Below are positions 34,664 to 45,726 of a stretch of DNA of 54,796 nt, in pieces (position 1 is the stretch's first letter; every line of letters starts with the position of its first letter). The notes beneath the pieces are model-generated. The model was given only the letters and a program-made list of their open reading frames with translations. It was not told the DNA's origin and did no database searches. Made by a program: the position numbers and the translations under genes. Where the stretch lies: assembly GCA_011316305.1 (NCBI GenBank), contig SAUG01000022.1, positions 1 through 54,796 of the forward strand, read 5' to 3'. Origin of the DNA: Rusavskia elegans (taxonomy: Eukaryota > Ascomycota > Lecanoromycetes > Teloschistales > Teloschistaceae).

Positions 34664-35838
34664 TCAAAGTTTCTCATATCGCGGTTTCTTCTTCATCAAA
34701 CTCGCTCTCATCGCCCGACCTACATCCTCGGTCTGCAACATCGCGCTGTTCCAGACCGCGGTGTATTTCAAGCCGTCTTCGACGTTGTGATCCCGACTCC
34801 AGTTTATCAGTTCTTTGGTCCCTTGCACCGCGATGGGGGACTTGGATGCAACGGTCGAGGCCCATTGCAGCGCAGCGGAAATGGCGATTTCTTTCTCTTT
34901 TGATTTCCCGTCTGCATCCGCATCCGCATCCACATCCAACGATGATGATGATGTTGACAATGGACCCGTAACTCGACTCACAAACCCAAACCGCAGTGCC
35001 TCCTCCGCCCCAAATTCCCGCGCACTATAGCATACATCCTTCACCCAGCTCTCGCTCCCCGTCACCTTGCCCAGTCTCGTTAACGTGCCTACGTCCGCTG
35101 CGATCCCGATGTCGACTTCCTTGACGGAGAATCTTGTGGAGGGCGTGCAGATCCGTACGTCGGCGCAAAGGGAGAGGTCGAGGCCGAGGCCGTAGCAGTA
35201 GCCGTGTAGGACGGCGATGATGGGTTTGGTGCATTTTTCTAGGGAGGTGAGGCTGGTTTGGAAGGTGGTGATGTGGGTGAGGAGGGAGCGGGCGAGGCGG
35301 GCGGGGTCGGTTGGTGTGGGTGGGGGTGGAGGCGGGGTTTGTGGGGTGTAGGGTGTTCCGGTTGGTTGGGAATATGGTGTTGGTTTGTTTTGGGTTTGGG
35401 AGGGTTTGGTATTGGGATTGGGGGTTGGGGAGGAGGGGGGATCGGATTGGGCTAATGGGCCGGAGGTCGTGGCGGCGGCGATGTCGAGGCCGGTGGTGAA
35501 GGCTGTGGGGCCGGCGCCGGAGAGGATGATGGCGCGGATGGAGGGGGAGGAGGATAGGTGGGAGAAGAGGAGGGGGAGGTGGAGCCACATCCTGGGAATG
35601 TTAGCTTTGTGGTTGAAGCTTCCGTGAATGAATGAATAGAGATGTGTCTCCAGACTCGCTGGAAAGGGCGACTTTTGGAATGTAAATGCTTCGGATCATT
35701 GATGGGATTATGTTGTACTCACGGCTCTATAAAGGCATTGAGTTTCTCTGGGCGATTGATCTCGACATGGGCGACGTAGGGCAGCGGATAGGTCAGATTG
35801 AAGTACTGAGAGGTCGGAGGCGAAGACGATTCCGCCAT
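34664..35838 (-). CDS. Enoyl-CoA hydratase/isomerase, dienoyl-CoA isomerase-like
   Basis: Two exons on minus (35723-35838, 34664-35591) give 347 residues. The crotonase fold is clear: VAHVEINRPEKLNAF near the N-terminus, AIILSGAGPTAFTTGLDI for the oxyanion region, then HGYCYGLGLDLSLCADVRIC and FSVKEVDIGIAADVGTLTRL. The acidic residues of the last block match those of delta3,5-delta2,4-dienoyl-CoA isomerase (ECH1/Dci1 type), a beta-oxidation auxiliary enzyme for unsaturated fatty acids. The C-terminus ends YEKL, only loosely like a peroxisomal PTS1. Between residues 86 and 135 is a low-complexity Pro/Thr/Gln-rich insert (TPPPPPPTPTD) not usual for the family. No splice sites were seen that would remove it. 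Confidence 0.9.
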
Positions 35839-37086
35839 GGTGAGCAGGGAACTTCACATCTGGAGAATGAAGCGAAGGGTCGATTGATTGTGCAGCAAAT
35901 AGAGGATGTGGTATCAAAAGGGACAGGAACAGCTGGAGATGGGAGACAAGGATGCCTCGGCCACGCTAAGATAAGATAAGAATGAAGCTCCGAATCCAAT
36001 GTCAGGCTAGAGGCAGGTGGCGGTAGCGAGGGTAGGTATGTGTGAATGCTGCCAGTCCCTGGTTCGAGACTCGAAATTGACAGGCTAAGGAGGAGCAAGC
36101 ATATATAGTGGTATTCCTTGTCTATAGGGAACCTGCACTTTCCTACACTCAATGTCAACAACACTCACAGTCCGTGCATCCAGCGAATTCCACAAGAAGT
36201 CCGACTCCCAAGGCCCATCCACCACCAAGTGCCAGTCATGGCTAGCCGAACTGAGACATCCACTGCCTCGCAACGATGTTTGTAGGCATCTATGTAACAG
36301 ACACCAGGGGCGCAATGTGGGACAGTATGAAACAGAGCAGCCATTAAAGCTAAAACGTAAGAGTTGAAGTTTGCCGGCGCCGAAGAGGTTCCAGGTACTT
36401 CGTTGAGGGGGCAAATATGGAGACGATAGACGGAGAACTGGAGTGCTGGATCAAGACATGAACGAGAAGTAGAGGGACTTTGCTACACGTTTGAAGTGCC
36501 AACGTACGATACCAATGGATGACAAAAGAAAGTAGATAAGTAAATCCCGGGGGAAAAAAACACAGGGGTGCAAGTACAACGTGTTTGGGCTGTCATTGAC
36601 AGAGTGAATTATCCTCATCGGCCAACTGTAAACTTGATACATGATTTCTGTTAACCCTCGTTCGAAGACATAAAAATGACGATATTGAAAAATGAAACAA
36701 ATGTTAGTGCCGATAAAAGCCGTATAGAGCGCAAATAACGATTCGCCTGCCCGCCGGCAGTAATCTCTGTAAATAATCCGGTGAGATGGGATGTATCCTG
36801 TACGCCATGCTTCTTCGTAGATCACCTCATAGCCATATACCTCGTAGCATCATTAATCCCGATATTAGCATGGGACGTAGGCCACCAAATTTTTAGAACC
36901 GTCAGCGCTTGACAATCCTTTTCTTCTTCTCCTACCCCTCTTATATCAGCTCGTGACATGAGCATATCAGCGCTCAACGCTCGCCGGCTTCGGTGACTGT
37001 GGTGGAAAGTTGCCTGCTGGTCGTGATCTCGCCTCTCGCTTTCACTTGATTCTCGACCGCTTCTAAGGTCCAGGTCATTCCGTATC
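35839..37086. other. Intergenic, no supported gene
   Basis: Minus-strand open frames of 109-135 codons (36085-36414, 36451-36825, 36822-37229) lack domains. The middle one contains hydrophobic stretches but no convincing start or family. It is probably the 3' flank of the PPxY membrane protein and the promoter of the hydratase gene. Confidence 0.45.
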
Positions 37087-37698
37087 TCACTCACCCCGCA
37101 TGACTGGGCCTGTGCCAAGGTGTCCACGAGCATCATGACGCGACGATGGACCCTCATCGTAGTCTGGGGGTTTATGATCCATAGTGCTCCGATCATGAAG
37201 CGGTATGCTGTTCCCCAGTCCCGGACCACCGCCTACATGCGCAGGCTCAGGTTCCTTGGGTATATAGGGTGGAGGAGCCTCTCCACTCTCATTCAACCCT
37301 TCTTCCGTTCTTGGTCGTGATGGCCGAACTCCATTACTGTTCCTGGGCATTCGAAACCTCCCCGGTCCGAACGGTCCTCCGCCGCCCCAGCGTTCGAGAT
37401 CGCGGGCGAGTGCGCGTTGACCGTTTTGGCGACGCAGGGCAAGTCTTTGACGTTGGCGGCGGGCCAAGGTGAGGTAGAGGATGCCGAGGAGGATTATGAT
37501 GAGGGCGAGGAGGAGGAAATAGTAGTTTAGGATGCCGTTGTTGGTGCTGCGGTCTCCGCCATCACCTTCTGGAGCAGAGGTGGGGGGTGGGAGGGATGTG
37601 GGTGCTGCGGCATCGGTGTTGAAGGTGCTGAATGCGTCTATAAGTGTAGGTTCGGGTCCTGTAGTGTGACCATAGATGTCCAGTGTGGGTGTGGCCAT
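37087..37698 (-). CDS. Single-pass membrane protein with PPxY motifs
   Basis: A single exon of 203 residues from ATG 37698. An upstream in-frame ATG at 37761 would add 21 residues. A short Thr/Pro-rich extracytosolic region is followed by one membrane helix (ILNYYFLLLALIIILLGILY, about residues 56-75) and a strongly basic stop-transfer segment (LARRQRQRLALRRQ). The cytosolic tail is Gly/Pro-rich and contains EAPPPYIPKEPEP and KPPDYDEGPSS, two PPxY motifs of the kind bound by WW domains of Rsp5/Nedd4 ubiquitin ligases. The layout matches a widespread uncharacterised ascomycete family. A role as an adaptor for cargo ubiquitination is inference from the motifs. Confidence 0.8.
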   Translation of the reverse strand: MATPTLDIYGHTTGPEPTLIDAFSTFNTDAAAPTSLPPPTSAPEGDGGDRSTNNGILNYYFLLLALIIILLGILYLTLARRQRQRLALRRQNGQRALARDLERWGGGGPFGPGRFRMPRNSNGVRPSRPRTEEGLNESGEAPPPYIPKEPEPAHVGGGPGLGNSIPLHDRSTMDHKPPDYDEGPSSRHDARGHLGTGPVMRGE

Positions 37699-38225
37699 GA
37701 TGGCGGTGGATTGGGGTGCTGTTGCGTAGCTTGAACACTGACTGGGTCTGAGAGCTTGCAAATTGGAGGATGAGGGGTTTGGCGATTTAAAGAGCGACGA
37801 AGCAGCGGAGATGTAAGGCAGAGTAGTGTTTGGCTGTTCAGGTCAAAAGGTATCTTGATAGGTTCCGGATGATCCGGGAGGTGGGGAGGCGGATGACAAC
37901 ACCAGACGGCTTCTAGGCCCGGGACGAGCTGAAGGTGCTCAATCTGCGCGCTGGACGAAGCTCACACTACCGTCATAGAGCTGGCCGTTGGTAAGATGTT
38001 GAAGAGGACGACATGGCAGTTGCCAAGCGACGGTCGAAGAGCTCGCGTGTCTGACAAGAATTGAATCCATGCACTGGAGGCAACACTCGGTGGCTGACGT
38101 CATCATCCATGAGGCTTGGCAATGCTTGATTCCTCCTATCGAATTGCCTGTACGGAGTACTCTCCTGGCTGCCTTGAATAACAATTGTCCAGCTGTCCAG
38201 CACATGTTCGAGGACCAGCGTGATA
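37699..38225. promoter_or_regulatory. Divergent promoter region, PPxY protein / Tfb5
   Basis: 527 bp separate the divergent start codons. No specific site is evident. Confidence 0.4.
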
Positions 38226-38497
38226 ATGCCCAAAGCTGTGAAAGGTAAGAGCTGGTCTGGTCAACCTTTTGCACGAAGAGGCACTGATTCAAACCGTCTA
38301 CTCCAGGCGTGCTGATCGAATGCGACCCCTCCATCAAAGCCATCATTCTCAAAATTGACCAAGACAAACATGATTACATCGTCGAAGACCTGGACGACCA
38401 ACATCTGGTCATCAAAGAGAGCCAACTTCCACGCCTGAAAGAGAGACTGGAAGAGGTTCGCGTCCCCGCAGTGCCAGAGCCCATCAGCATTTGCTGA
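38226..38497 (+). CDS. TFB5: TFIIH subunit Tfb5 (TTDA/GTF2H5)
   Basis: Two exons (38226-38244, 38307-38497) give 69 residues, the normal size. The six-codon first exon (MPKAVK) splices in phase 1 across a 62-nt intron to GVLIECDPSIKAIILKIDQD, the family signature. IVEDLDDQHLVIKESQ and a helical end LPRLKERLEE follow. Tfb5 is the smallest TFIIH subunit. It binds Tfb2/p52 and stimulates the XPB ATPase in nucleotide-excision repair and transcription initiation. The last residues (VRVPAVPEPISIC) are unlike the usual tail and may be lineage-specific. Confidence 0.93.
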
Positions 38498-39790
38498 TCG
38501 ATGGCCAATAGGTCTTGGCCGACACTCAGCAGATGCCCGATGAAAGCGGATCCGATTGACCGAAATATGGGATAACAAAGATTACCGATGAAGAGTCATG
38601 CCGCCACTAGCTACGGATTCCGATTCTGTCGCTACATGGTCCCCATCTAAAGGGATCCGGCAACTGTGGTGATTGCAACTCACCGGAGACGCAGCGTCGA
38701 CGTCTATAATGGAAGAAGGGCCCCGTCGGACCCTCAAGCGTCCACCCGAACTGACAGAATCTCCTGGTCCATCCTGCTGTTGAGTTTGTATCTTTAAGTA
38801 GACTGAGACGCTCCGCTACCCGCCCCGACAGTGGAACCACACAACATCTGCCTTGCTTCGCCAGAAATTTCCATACGGTAGCCGGCGTCAGAAATCCCTT
38901 ATACGTGAACTCGGCGGACCGGAGTTGCTTGTCAACTCCCATGTCCGCCAGAATCCCATGATCGTCAGGCCTTGCCGATCTTGCCTTGGCATTGGATTTG
39001 GAACGGAAAATTAATGCTAGGGTTTGCGGCTCAACCCTCTCTTTTTACCTTGTTGAGCGTCACGCGGCTTTCTTTACTGGGTATATTTCCCATGTCAGAT
39101 TGGATCCTCGACCACACACTCCAATCACAACTGTCAGGTTTCGAGCAACGTTGCACGACTGAACGCTCGCGCCCCAATTACGCTGCGGTTGTGATGTCCT
39201 TATGCATTTCTCATTCTTGACTTCTTATTCGTTCATAGCGAGCGGTACAGCTTTGCTTCTCCACCTGTACGGTTGTCTCCCCCTATCCATGCTCTACTTC
39301 GGAAGCCAACTGTGGATGAAGTCCGACGCGCCTTGATAAGGCTCTGACATCATACGTGGATCTGTACACGATCAAGAGCGACTCATCCCGAAGCAGGATG
39401 TGCCTACCTCATGTGGCCAAGCTACGATGTGAGCTCCTGGTGGTGCATGAGACTTCGACCTGTCGATCCGTTGGTCTGAGTGGATCATCTGAGCAGATCA
39501 AATCGCTGTGAATGCCTTGTTGGTCACTGTACAACAAAGGTGCAGCTCGGGACGCTAGAGCCTCACTACTTGAGTGACAGCTACCTGCGCGCTGCCGCGT
39601 TCTTGGAATATTGGGCCTTGTAAATACCAACCTGAGGATACTGAGTATGCTTTACTAGTTGCAGCCGCCCTCTTCAAATCATTCGAGTAGCATACTCCTC
39701 ACTTGTACCATTGACCATACTCTTCGCTTGTACTTGCAACAATACCTTCCGCTGCTTCTAAGAGCAATCGACCGTCACTTCTATATCAGT
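38498..39790. other. Intergenic, no supported gene
   Basis: About 1.3 kb with short overlapping open frames on both strands (longest minus 38607-38942) and no recognised protein or RNA. Confidence 0.45.
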
Positions 39791-40757
39791 ATGGGACAAG
39801 AGCAAACTTCTAAACATCGTGCGAGCTTGCCTCTGCCGTTACAAATGTCATCCATCAGGTATCTAGAAACCAATGTTGCAATGTTTTCCAGTCCTTGTAC
39901 GCTGACTATCTTGTATAGACTGGCTTCTCAGCACCTCCTATGGAAGAACCATCTAGGATTCCTCCTGCATCCAACCGTCGCACTAGACGTGCAGCCCGAG
40001 ACCTTCCAAGTGGCTGAAATAGGTACTCGCACCGGGTAAAATTGCACTCTTCAACCTCCACGACTGTTGAAGAATGAACTCACACATCCTCTGTAGACTC
40101 TGGCTATTGGACATGGCCAAAAGGCTTCCCAACATACAAATCGATGGGTTCACCATCGATACGTCGAGTGTGCCTCCACCACAATGGCTCCCTCCAAAAG
40201 TCACGATTCGAAGGGTTGAAAGCTACACAACCGATCTTGCACCGAACGGACAGCCAACATATGATGTCATTCGCATATCTAACCTTGGCGCAAGCATTGA
40301 GGATAACGACCCAGGTTCCGTGGTCAAAAATGCAATGGCAATGCTTAAACCAGGCGGTTACATTGAATGGGACGAGCTCGATACAGCACACTACGGCATC
40401 GTCAATTCGAAACCTACGCATTCGGGGTCTCGATTACAAGCCCTCCTGAAGCATGTTCACGAACACGACCACATACTCGGCGCACGCGGCTGGATCGACA
40501 GCCTCCCAGATATACTTGCCCGCTATGGACTCCAGGTGCAAGCAGGACAACATCGATATCGTTTGCCGTTTGCGTATGCCAACGTTGAAAACGATAATTG
40601 CTTCAAGGAATTCGAAGAGTTGAGCTATCGATTAGTCAACCCGGAGGACGGGAAAAAGCTACGTCAGCTAATGGCGGCGGCCAAAGAGGACTGTGATCAA
40701 CTGGGCCAAATGATTACAGCGGACTTAGTGATTGTCGTCGGAAGAAAGGTGTACTAG
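39791..40757 (+). CDS. SAM-dependent methyltransferase-like protein with altered motif I
   Basis: Three exons (39791-39858, 39919-40035, 40097-40757; introns 60 and 61 nt) give 281 residues. Splicing joins SSI to RLASQHLLWKNHLGFLLHP and then FQVAEIGTRTG to LWLLDMAKRLPN, the N-terminal and motif I regions of a fungal methyltransferase family related to secondary-metabolism enzymes (LaeA/GliN-like). YDVIRISNLGASI, MAMLKPGGYIEWDEL and DLVIVVGRKVY follow. Motif I is normally GTGTG, and here the central Gly is Arg (GTRTG), which may weaken SAM binding. An upstream start at 39659 is open but adds no conserved sequence. No biosynthetic backbone gene is nearby. Confidence 0.82.
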
Positions 40758-42103
40758 AGAGTGTTCCTTTATGACAACTTGACTACCGAACGCCGGCTTC
40801 CGGGAACAAAATCTCCCGCACGTCAACCGGAGCCTTTTCCATTAAAAGGATTACGCCTTTGCATCTCCTACGAAAAGTTCTCCGTTTCCGTTTTTGGGAG
40901 TCAATCAAATCAGACTATTGGATAGGACGATATCAGCTGCGAGATCGATACAGTCTCGTCTTATGCCACCCAAGTTGACTTATCCTGCTAATCTCTCTTA
41001 TCTCGATCCCTCGCCAAGGTAATTCAACTTTCCGTTCCACTCGAACCCCGGTTTCCTTGCCGCAGCGTTATATTTATGGTTCTCCGCGACTTCGGCAGGT
41101 GTTTCTTTCATGTCTCCTGCTCCATTGGAAATAGCAGGCCTTTCGCGATATCGTTACCAGCCATTTCTGCTTCGTCCTTGTCACCTATGTGTGATAATCG
41201 AGAATCCCAGTTGAATCCTCGTCACTATCAATGTCATATTCAGTAAGAGTCGTCGATGTCTGCAACACGTGCGCTTCTATGCAAAGATAAGTGAATCAAT
41301 CCCTATCTCGGAAAATTATCACGGGGGTCAATTTCCCCTTGCGGATCTACGCGCTTCTGTCTGTCCCAATGGAAACCTTCACGCGTTAGTTTCATTGGTA
41401 TTACGAAGCCTCCCGACCGGTTTCACGACCCATCAGCAGAGATAAGATGACATTGTTTCATCGTGCTCTTAGAAGACCACTTTCATCATGCTTGCCGCAG
41501 CATATCCCACCCGAATCCCACGCAGTCATTCGGATGACCCATCGCTTGGCTGACGCCTGCAAAGCTTGGTTAAACATCAAGACCTCTTGATTGACGCGCT
41601 ACAGTCCTCGGGCGGTGTATTGATAGCCAACATCATCCCACCTGCTCCGAATAACCTCTCATACACTTTCCAAAGAAAGCCAGCATCTTCGATGACCCAC
41701 AAAGCTAATCTATCTCCGAGTTGCTAAAAACAAACTCTACCAGGGAGCACGGGAGTATCACTGGCCTATCACTGGCCTCTCACAGCGCTTCATTCCGGCA
41801 CCAGGTGATACCTGTAGGCAATCGAGGTCCTCCATTGGCGGTCTGCAATCAAGATGATCTCTGACATCGCTATGAGCTGTGGGTCTTTGAAGATAATTAA
41901 TCCCGTCTGGCGCTCCGTCGCGACGTCAGGATGCCTGGTATCTCCCTGGTTTCACTCGCCGTGGCGGTCTTTCCAGTGTCATGTCGCCAACGCCATGCCT
42001 ATGAAAATGCGGAGCTTTTATTGACGGTGTACCTTACATTATCAATGGGTGCTCGTCTCATGGTTTCATAGCCATCCCACGCTCTGGCTACGCTCAAGTC
42101 CCA
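40758..42103. other. Long intergenic, no supported gene
   Basis: About 1.35 kb almost without open frames above 60 codons and with no recognised element. Around 41751-41778 the words TATCACTGGCC and ATCACTGGCCT repeat in tandem. The promoter of the following secreted-protein gene presumably lies at its right end. Confidence 0.45.
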
Positions 42104-43840
42104 ATGCTCTCGGGCCTGGTTTGTCGTCTAACGATCTCTTGCCTTGTCATTCATGTCCTCAATATCGCTGCGTTACCCAACTCTTTACGATCTCAACATG
42201 CTCCACCATTCTCTTCTCCTCATGGGAACGAGGATAAAGGGGAGAGGTTACCGATCGTAGCCCGCATGGATCCAGCAGCCAATGCTGTCATGGTCGCAGA
42301 TATACCGACTGCGAGCCAGCAAAGTCAAGATGTTACCCTCAATAGGGAAGGCCAGGGCCAGGTTGGGGTCGTACCCAACATGCAAATTACGAATGAGAAA
42401 GTTGACTGCCTCAACCTCACCACTGGACGCGACAATAAGTGTTGGGAAGAATTGCAGCTCACGACGTGGGTCCACAATTGGATAGAAGGACACACTTGCT
42501 ACGAAAGCGAGGGCTTCTCTTCATGCTTTTTGAGACAAGTCGGTTGGCCGGAATTGGACTGCACAGGCATCAAGATACCCGCTTGCACTCCACCACCAGT
42601 GAAGCCAAATCAGGATCCGTATGTGTGGTATGTCGCCTACAACATTTACGGTATGTCCTCCATCTCGCCCATGACCAATGCGAAACACCTATTTATTGAC
42701 CTTCGTTCCATAGCAATCAACCAATACTTTGGATCCTGGTACATGGCAGTCGGCGGCGCATTATCCCTCGCCAGTCTCAACGTCGAAGAAATCGTCCAAC
42801 TCCTCAACCCTCCAGATAACACAAACCTCATCGTCTCCGACATCCTCATCGCCCTCACAGGCGTGTTCGCCGTCGCCCCCGGCCTGGGCTTCAATGTGGG
42901 AAATCTGCTCGACAAAGCCGTGACAAAAGCAACCGATACACAAAAATCCCTCCGCACCGGCCTCCAATTCGTCGAGGACGCCGTCACCGTTTTCCCAACA
43001 ATCGGTCGCTACCTGTTCCCCATCGACACCCCCGCCTCCTCCATCGTACAGATCGCAGAGCTCAAAAACCAACTGGGAGAGCTGATTGGAGAGGTGCAGG
43101 GAAATCTCAACAAAACCATCGTCTCCATCATGGCCGATCCAAAGGAATTCCTAGCTTTCGCCTCCCAGGGCAATTTCACCGCCGCTTGCCCTTCCCTCCC
43201 AGACCAACAGCAATATCTCCTCTACGCCTTCAACACCTACATCATCAGTACCTGCCTACGCGGCAACGACATCTACGGCACCATCGCCAAGGACACGAAT
43301 GTCCAGCACCTCGCTACCAACGGCAGCCAGCATTACCTGAACGACGGCTTCAAAGATGTGGCCGCGAAGTGTGAGGGCTACAGTTCCGAGAACGTCTGCG
43401 ACGAATGGTGGTTCTCCGGAAACTACAATTCCACCTTCGGCCTCGACCATTTCAGCCACATCGACCGCAGTTTCCACGACGTGCTCGAAACGCTCTTCAC
43501 GAAATACACGACGGGCCAACTCCTATTCGATAACGCCTACGCTTGCAGCCTCAATGGCAACGAAGGCAAACCGGTGGCTGTGACGGTGAACGCGGCGGGA
43601 GTGAATACGCAGTGTCTCAGTCAGTTGAAGATTGTGAGTTGGGATATGGGTTGTGAGGGCGTGAGGAACAAGACGTGTGAGTTTGAGGAGGTGGAGGCTC
43701 AGGGCATGTTTTTGAACAACTGTGGGAGTGAGAGCTATTTTAGTGTGATGGATGAGCCGATTTATTGCGTGCCGAGGGGGTATTTGGGGCCGTTGATTAA
43801 TCAGAGGAAAGATAAGTTGATGAGGGATGGGGGGAGTTGA
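42104..43840 (+). CDS. Large secreted protein, DUF7872-like
   Basis: Two exons (42104-42650, 42714-43840) give 557 residues. The N-terminus MLSGLVCRLTISCLVIHVLN is a signal peptide. After a 100-residue polar region comes a Cys-rich part (CLNLTTGRDNKCWEELQLTT, CYESEGFSSCFLRQ, LDCTGIKIPAC). Next are WYVAYNIYAINQYFGSWYMA, VQLLNPPDN, hydrophobic segments near residue 230, LLYAFNTYIISTCLRGNDIY and a C-terminal Cys-rich part. Several NxT/S glycosylation sites are visible. The order resembles fungal extracellular DUF7872 proteins, of unknown function. The 63-nt intron (42651-42713) is a multiple of three without a stop. Removing it restores YNIYAINQY, so splicing is preferred. Confidence 0.85.
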   Translation: MLSGLVCRLTISCLVIHVLNIAALPNSLRSQHAPPFSSPHGNEDKGERLPIVARMDPAANAVMVADIPTASQQSQDVTLNREGQGQVGVVPNMQITNEKVDCLNLTTGRDNKCWEELQLTTWVHNWIEGHTCYESEGFSSCFLRQVGWPELDCTGIKIPACTPPPVKPNQDPYVWYVAYNIYGMSSISPMTNAKHLFIDLRSIAINQYFGSWYMAVGGALSLASLNVEEIVQLLNPPDNTNLIVSDILIALTGVFAVAPGLGFNVGNLLDKAVTKATDTQKSLRTGLQFVEDAVTVFPTIGRYLFPIDTPASSIVQIAELKNQLGELIGEVQGNLNKTIVSIMADPKEFLAFASQGNFTAACPSLPDQQQYLLYAFNTYIISTCLRGNDIYGTIAKDTNVQHLATNGSQHYLNDGFKDVAAKCEGYSSENVCDEWWFSGNYNSTFGLDHFSHIDRSFHDVLETLFTKYTTGQLLFDNAYACSLNGNEGKPVAVTVNAAGVNTQCLSQLKIVSWDMGCEGVRNKTCEFEEVEAQGMFLNNCGSESYFSVMDEPIYCVPRGYLGPLINQRKDKLMRDGGS

Positions 43841-44243
43841 GGGGGGTGGAGGGAGGGGAGATCCTGTAGGGTTGTAGAGTGTATATAGATTAGATTACTA
43901 TGAGTTTCGCGATTCGATGAACGTTGTGTTTGGACGACTGTTTGTGATTCCTTTTCTTCTGCCAAGAACAAGGAAGAGAGAATCGGACAGTGGACGGATT
44001 TCAAGGTGGTACAACTTATTCCATTCCTGTCTCTTGATTTGCGTGGATAGACGCTGGGATTGCGGATTAAACGTCTAAGCCAGTGATTTTGGTTATTGGC
44101 AATCAAGACGAAACGGCGTTAGATATCGTAGCAGTAGAAACATCGTAGGGCTGAGTTGCTTGGCTACGTCATGCCGAAAGTTTGACGTTCAATCTATTTG
44201 GTCCTGACCTTCTACCGACTCCATTCAAGATCAGGCCATCGCA
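43841..44243. other. Intergenic
   Basis: A G-rich stretch (GGGGGGTGGAGGGAGGGGAG) follows the stop codon immediately. Otherwise nothing is recognised. Confidence 0.45.
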
Positions 44244-45101
44244 ATGGCCATCCGAACTCTCCTTCGAGCTTCCGCTCCCTTCCACCGTATACCCTCCCAC
44301 CGCGTGGGCATCGCAACACTGCCCAATAACCCACACATCGTCTGTGTCCTCCATCATCCACAATCCTACTCACTCAAACCGAGAACGAACAACTACTGAC
44401 GATACATACATCCTACAGTACATCTTCGACGACCCCACCTCTTTGAACAAATCTCATATCCTCTCCCTCCTCCCCACCAACCCCCCAAAGCCCGACTTGG
44501 TCGTCGGTACTACCACTAAGATTCCCCCCACCCCCGCCTCCTTGACAGAGAACAACCGCTTTTTAGACATCGTGCAAACCGTCATCGGCATCCACGCCCA
44601 CAAAGACCCAGACATCATATCTCAAGCCCGCGCCATGGCCTCATCCGGCGGTTCCAACCTCGGTTCCGGCGCCTCGATGTTTCCATCCCAGCGCCGTCAG
44701 CGATCTGCAAGACAAGGGCCCAGCTACGGTGGTGGTGGAGGCGCAGGAGGCGATGGAGCGGGTGGAGCGAGTAGTCAGGGGGGTTCGGGGGGTGGAGGGA
44801 GGGGAGGGCATATTCATGTTTATGATTATAGGCATCCGCCGGATTATGGACGCATACCGGATCCCGAGGATATTTTTGGGAGCTTGGAGGTTGATGCCCG
44901 GGGTGGGTTGGTGGACGGGCATGGGAGGTATCAGAGAAGTGGTACTTATAGGTCGTGTACGAGGGATGGGATGTGAGTTATGTCCCAGGCGCTGGGGTGG
45001 GGAGTGGATGACGCTGACGGGTGTGTAGATTGGGATTGAGCCCGTTTTTGAGGGAGAGGCTGGTTGAGCGGTTGAAATTGGAGGAAGAGATGCTCGGCTG
45101 A
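44244..45101 (+). CDS. Putative mitochondrial protein, conserved and uncharacterised
   Basis: Three exons (44244-44339, 44419-44972, 45029-45101) give 240 residues. The start MAIRTLLRASAPFHRIPSHR is Arg-rich and amphipathic, a good mitochondrial presequence. It is in a different frame from the long open frame starting at 44182, and a 79-nt intron with CTACTGAC branch site joins them in phase. The middle is a Gly-rich linker (GGGGGAGGDGAGGASSQGG). The conserved C-terminal block reads HIHVYDYRHPPDYGRIPDPE, DIFGSLEVD and, after a 56-nt intron, ILGLSPFLRERLVERLKLEE. I recognise this block from many ascomycetes as an uncharacterised family and cannot assign a function. Confidence 0.85.
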
Positions 45102-45202
45102 TCCAGGCGGGATATACTTGTGGATGACGCCGGAATCAGATTTGGTATCCCTCTTCCTCCTCCCGTGGGAATAGCATCGTCAAGCCAGCAGATCGAAGTT
45201 GA

Positions 45203-45726
45203 TCATCGACCAAAAGCACGCTTCTTTTTGCGTACCGGCCGCGCTTCCAGCTCCGTCTCCGTCTCCTCGAGGATCCGAGGTTCATCGTCTTCCATGTCAT
45301 GGCCACGACTCTCTATCTGCCGCCGTTGCGGTTGACGGGCTCCAGCATGTACGGGTGGCAGTCCTGCTTTCACAGCTTGCTCGTCCGACCAATTCATCAA
45401 GGTCTCCCGTCGCAGAACTTTGTCTTCCTCATCCGTCTTCCAGCGTCTGACGGTCTCGTCATCCTGGTGATTATCCATCTTGTGGAAGCTGGCGTGGTGA
45501 CCGCAGCCGTCGCATTCGAAGCTTGTTGAGGCTTTGAGGGGATGGATCATGAATCGAAAGCATGGGCAGGTAGTGAGGAGGGACAGCTTCTGGGAACATG
45601 GGCCGCGTGGCGGGATGTATGACATCTGGTGGGAGTCAGTCTTGACTAGTGATGAGACGGAGTGAGGTGGACCTGTGCCCATATATTGGCCTGCTGTTGC
45701 TGGTTCGCAGCACCGACGCTCGCCAT
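45203..45726 (-). CDS. Conserved Cys-rich protein of unknown function
   Basis: Two exons on minus (45673-45726, 45203-45625) give 158 residues. The Gln-rich start MASVGAANQQQQANIWAQ joins across a 47-nt intron to MSYIPPRGPCSQKLSLLTTC. PCFRFMIHPLKASTSFECDG and CGHHASFHKMDN follow, so a cluster of five Cys and three His is suggestive of metal binding. The rest is charged and helical (RRWKTDEEDKVLRRETLMNW), ending with a basic tail RPVRKKKRAFGR that could be a nuclear signal. The family appears conserved among filamentous ascomycetes but has no name known to me. It is divergent from ERV25, with 366 bp between the start codons. Confidence 0.82.

Noticed and set aside
35025..35588. Arg/Pro-rich 187-codon open frame inside the hydratase gene
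   Set aside because: A shadow frame of the real coding sequence, produced by C-rich codons.
44182..44243. ATG at 44182 as start of the mitochondrial protein
   Set aside because: It would replace a clear Arg-rich presequence. The spliced start at 44244 joins in phase and gives a better N-terminus.
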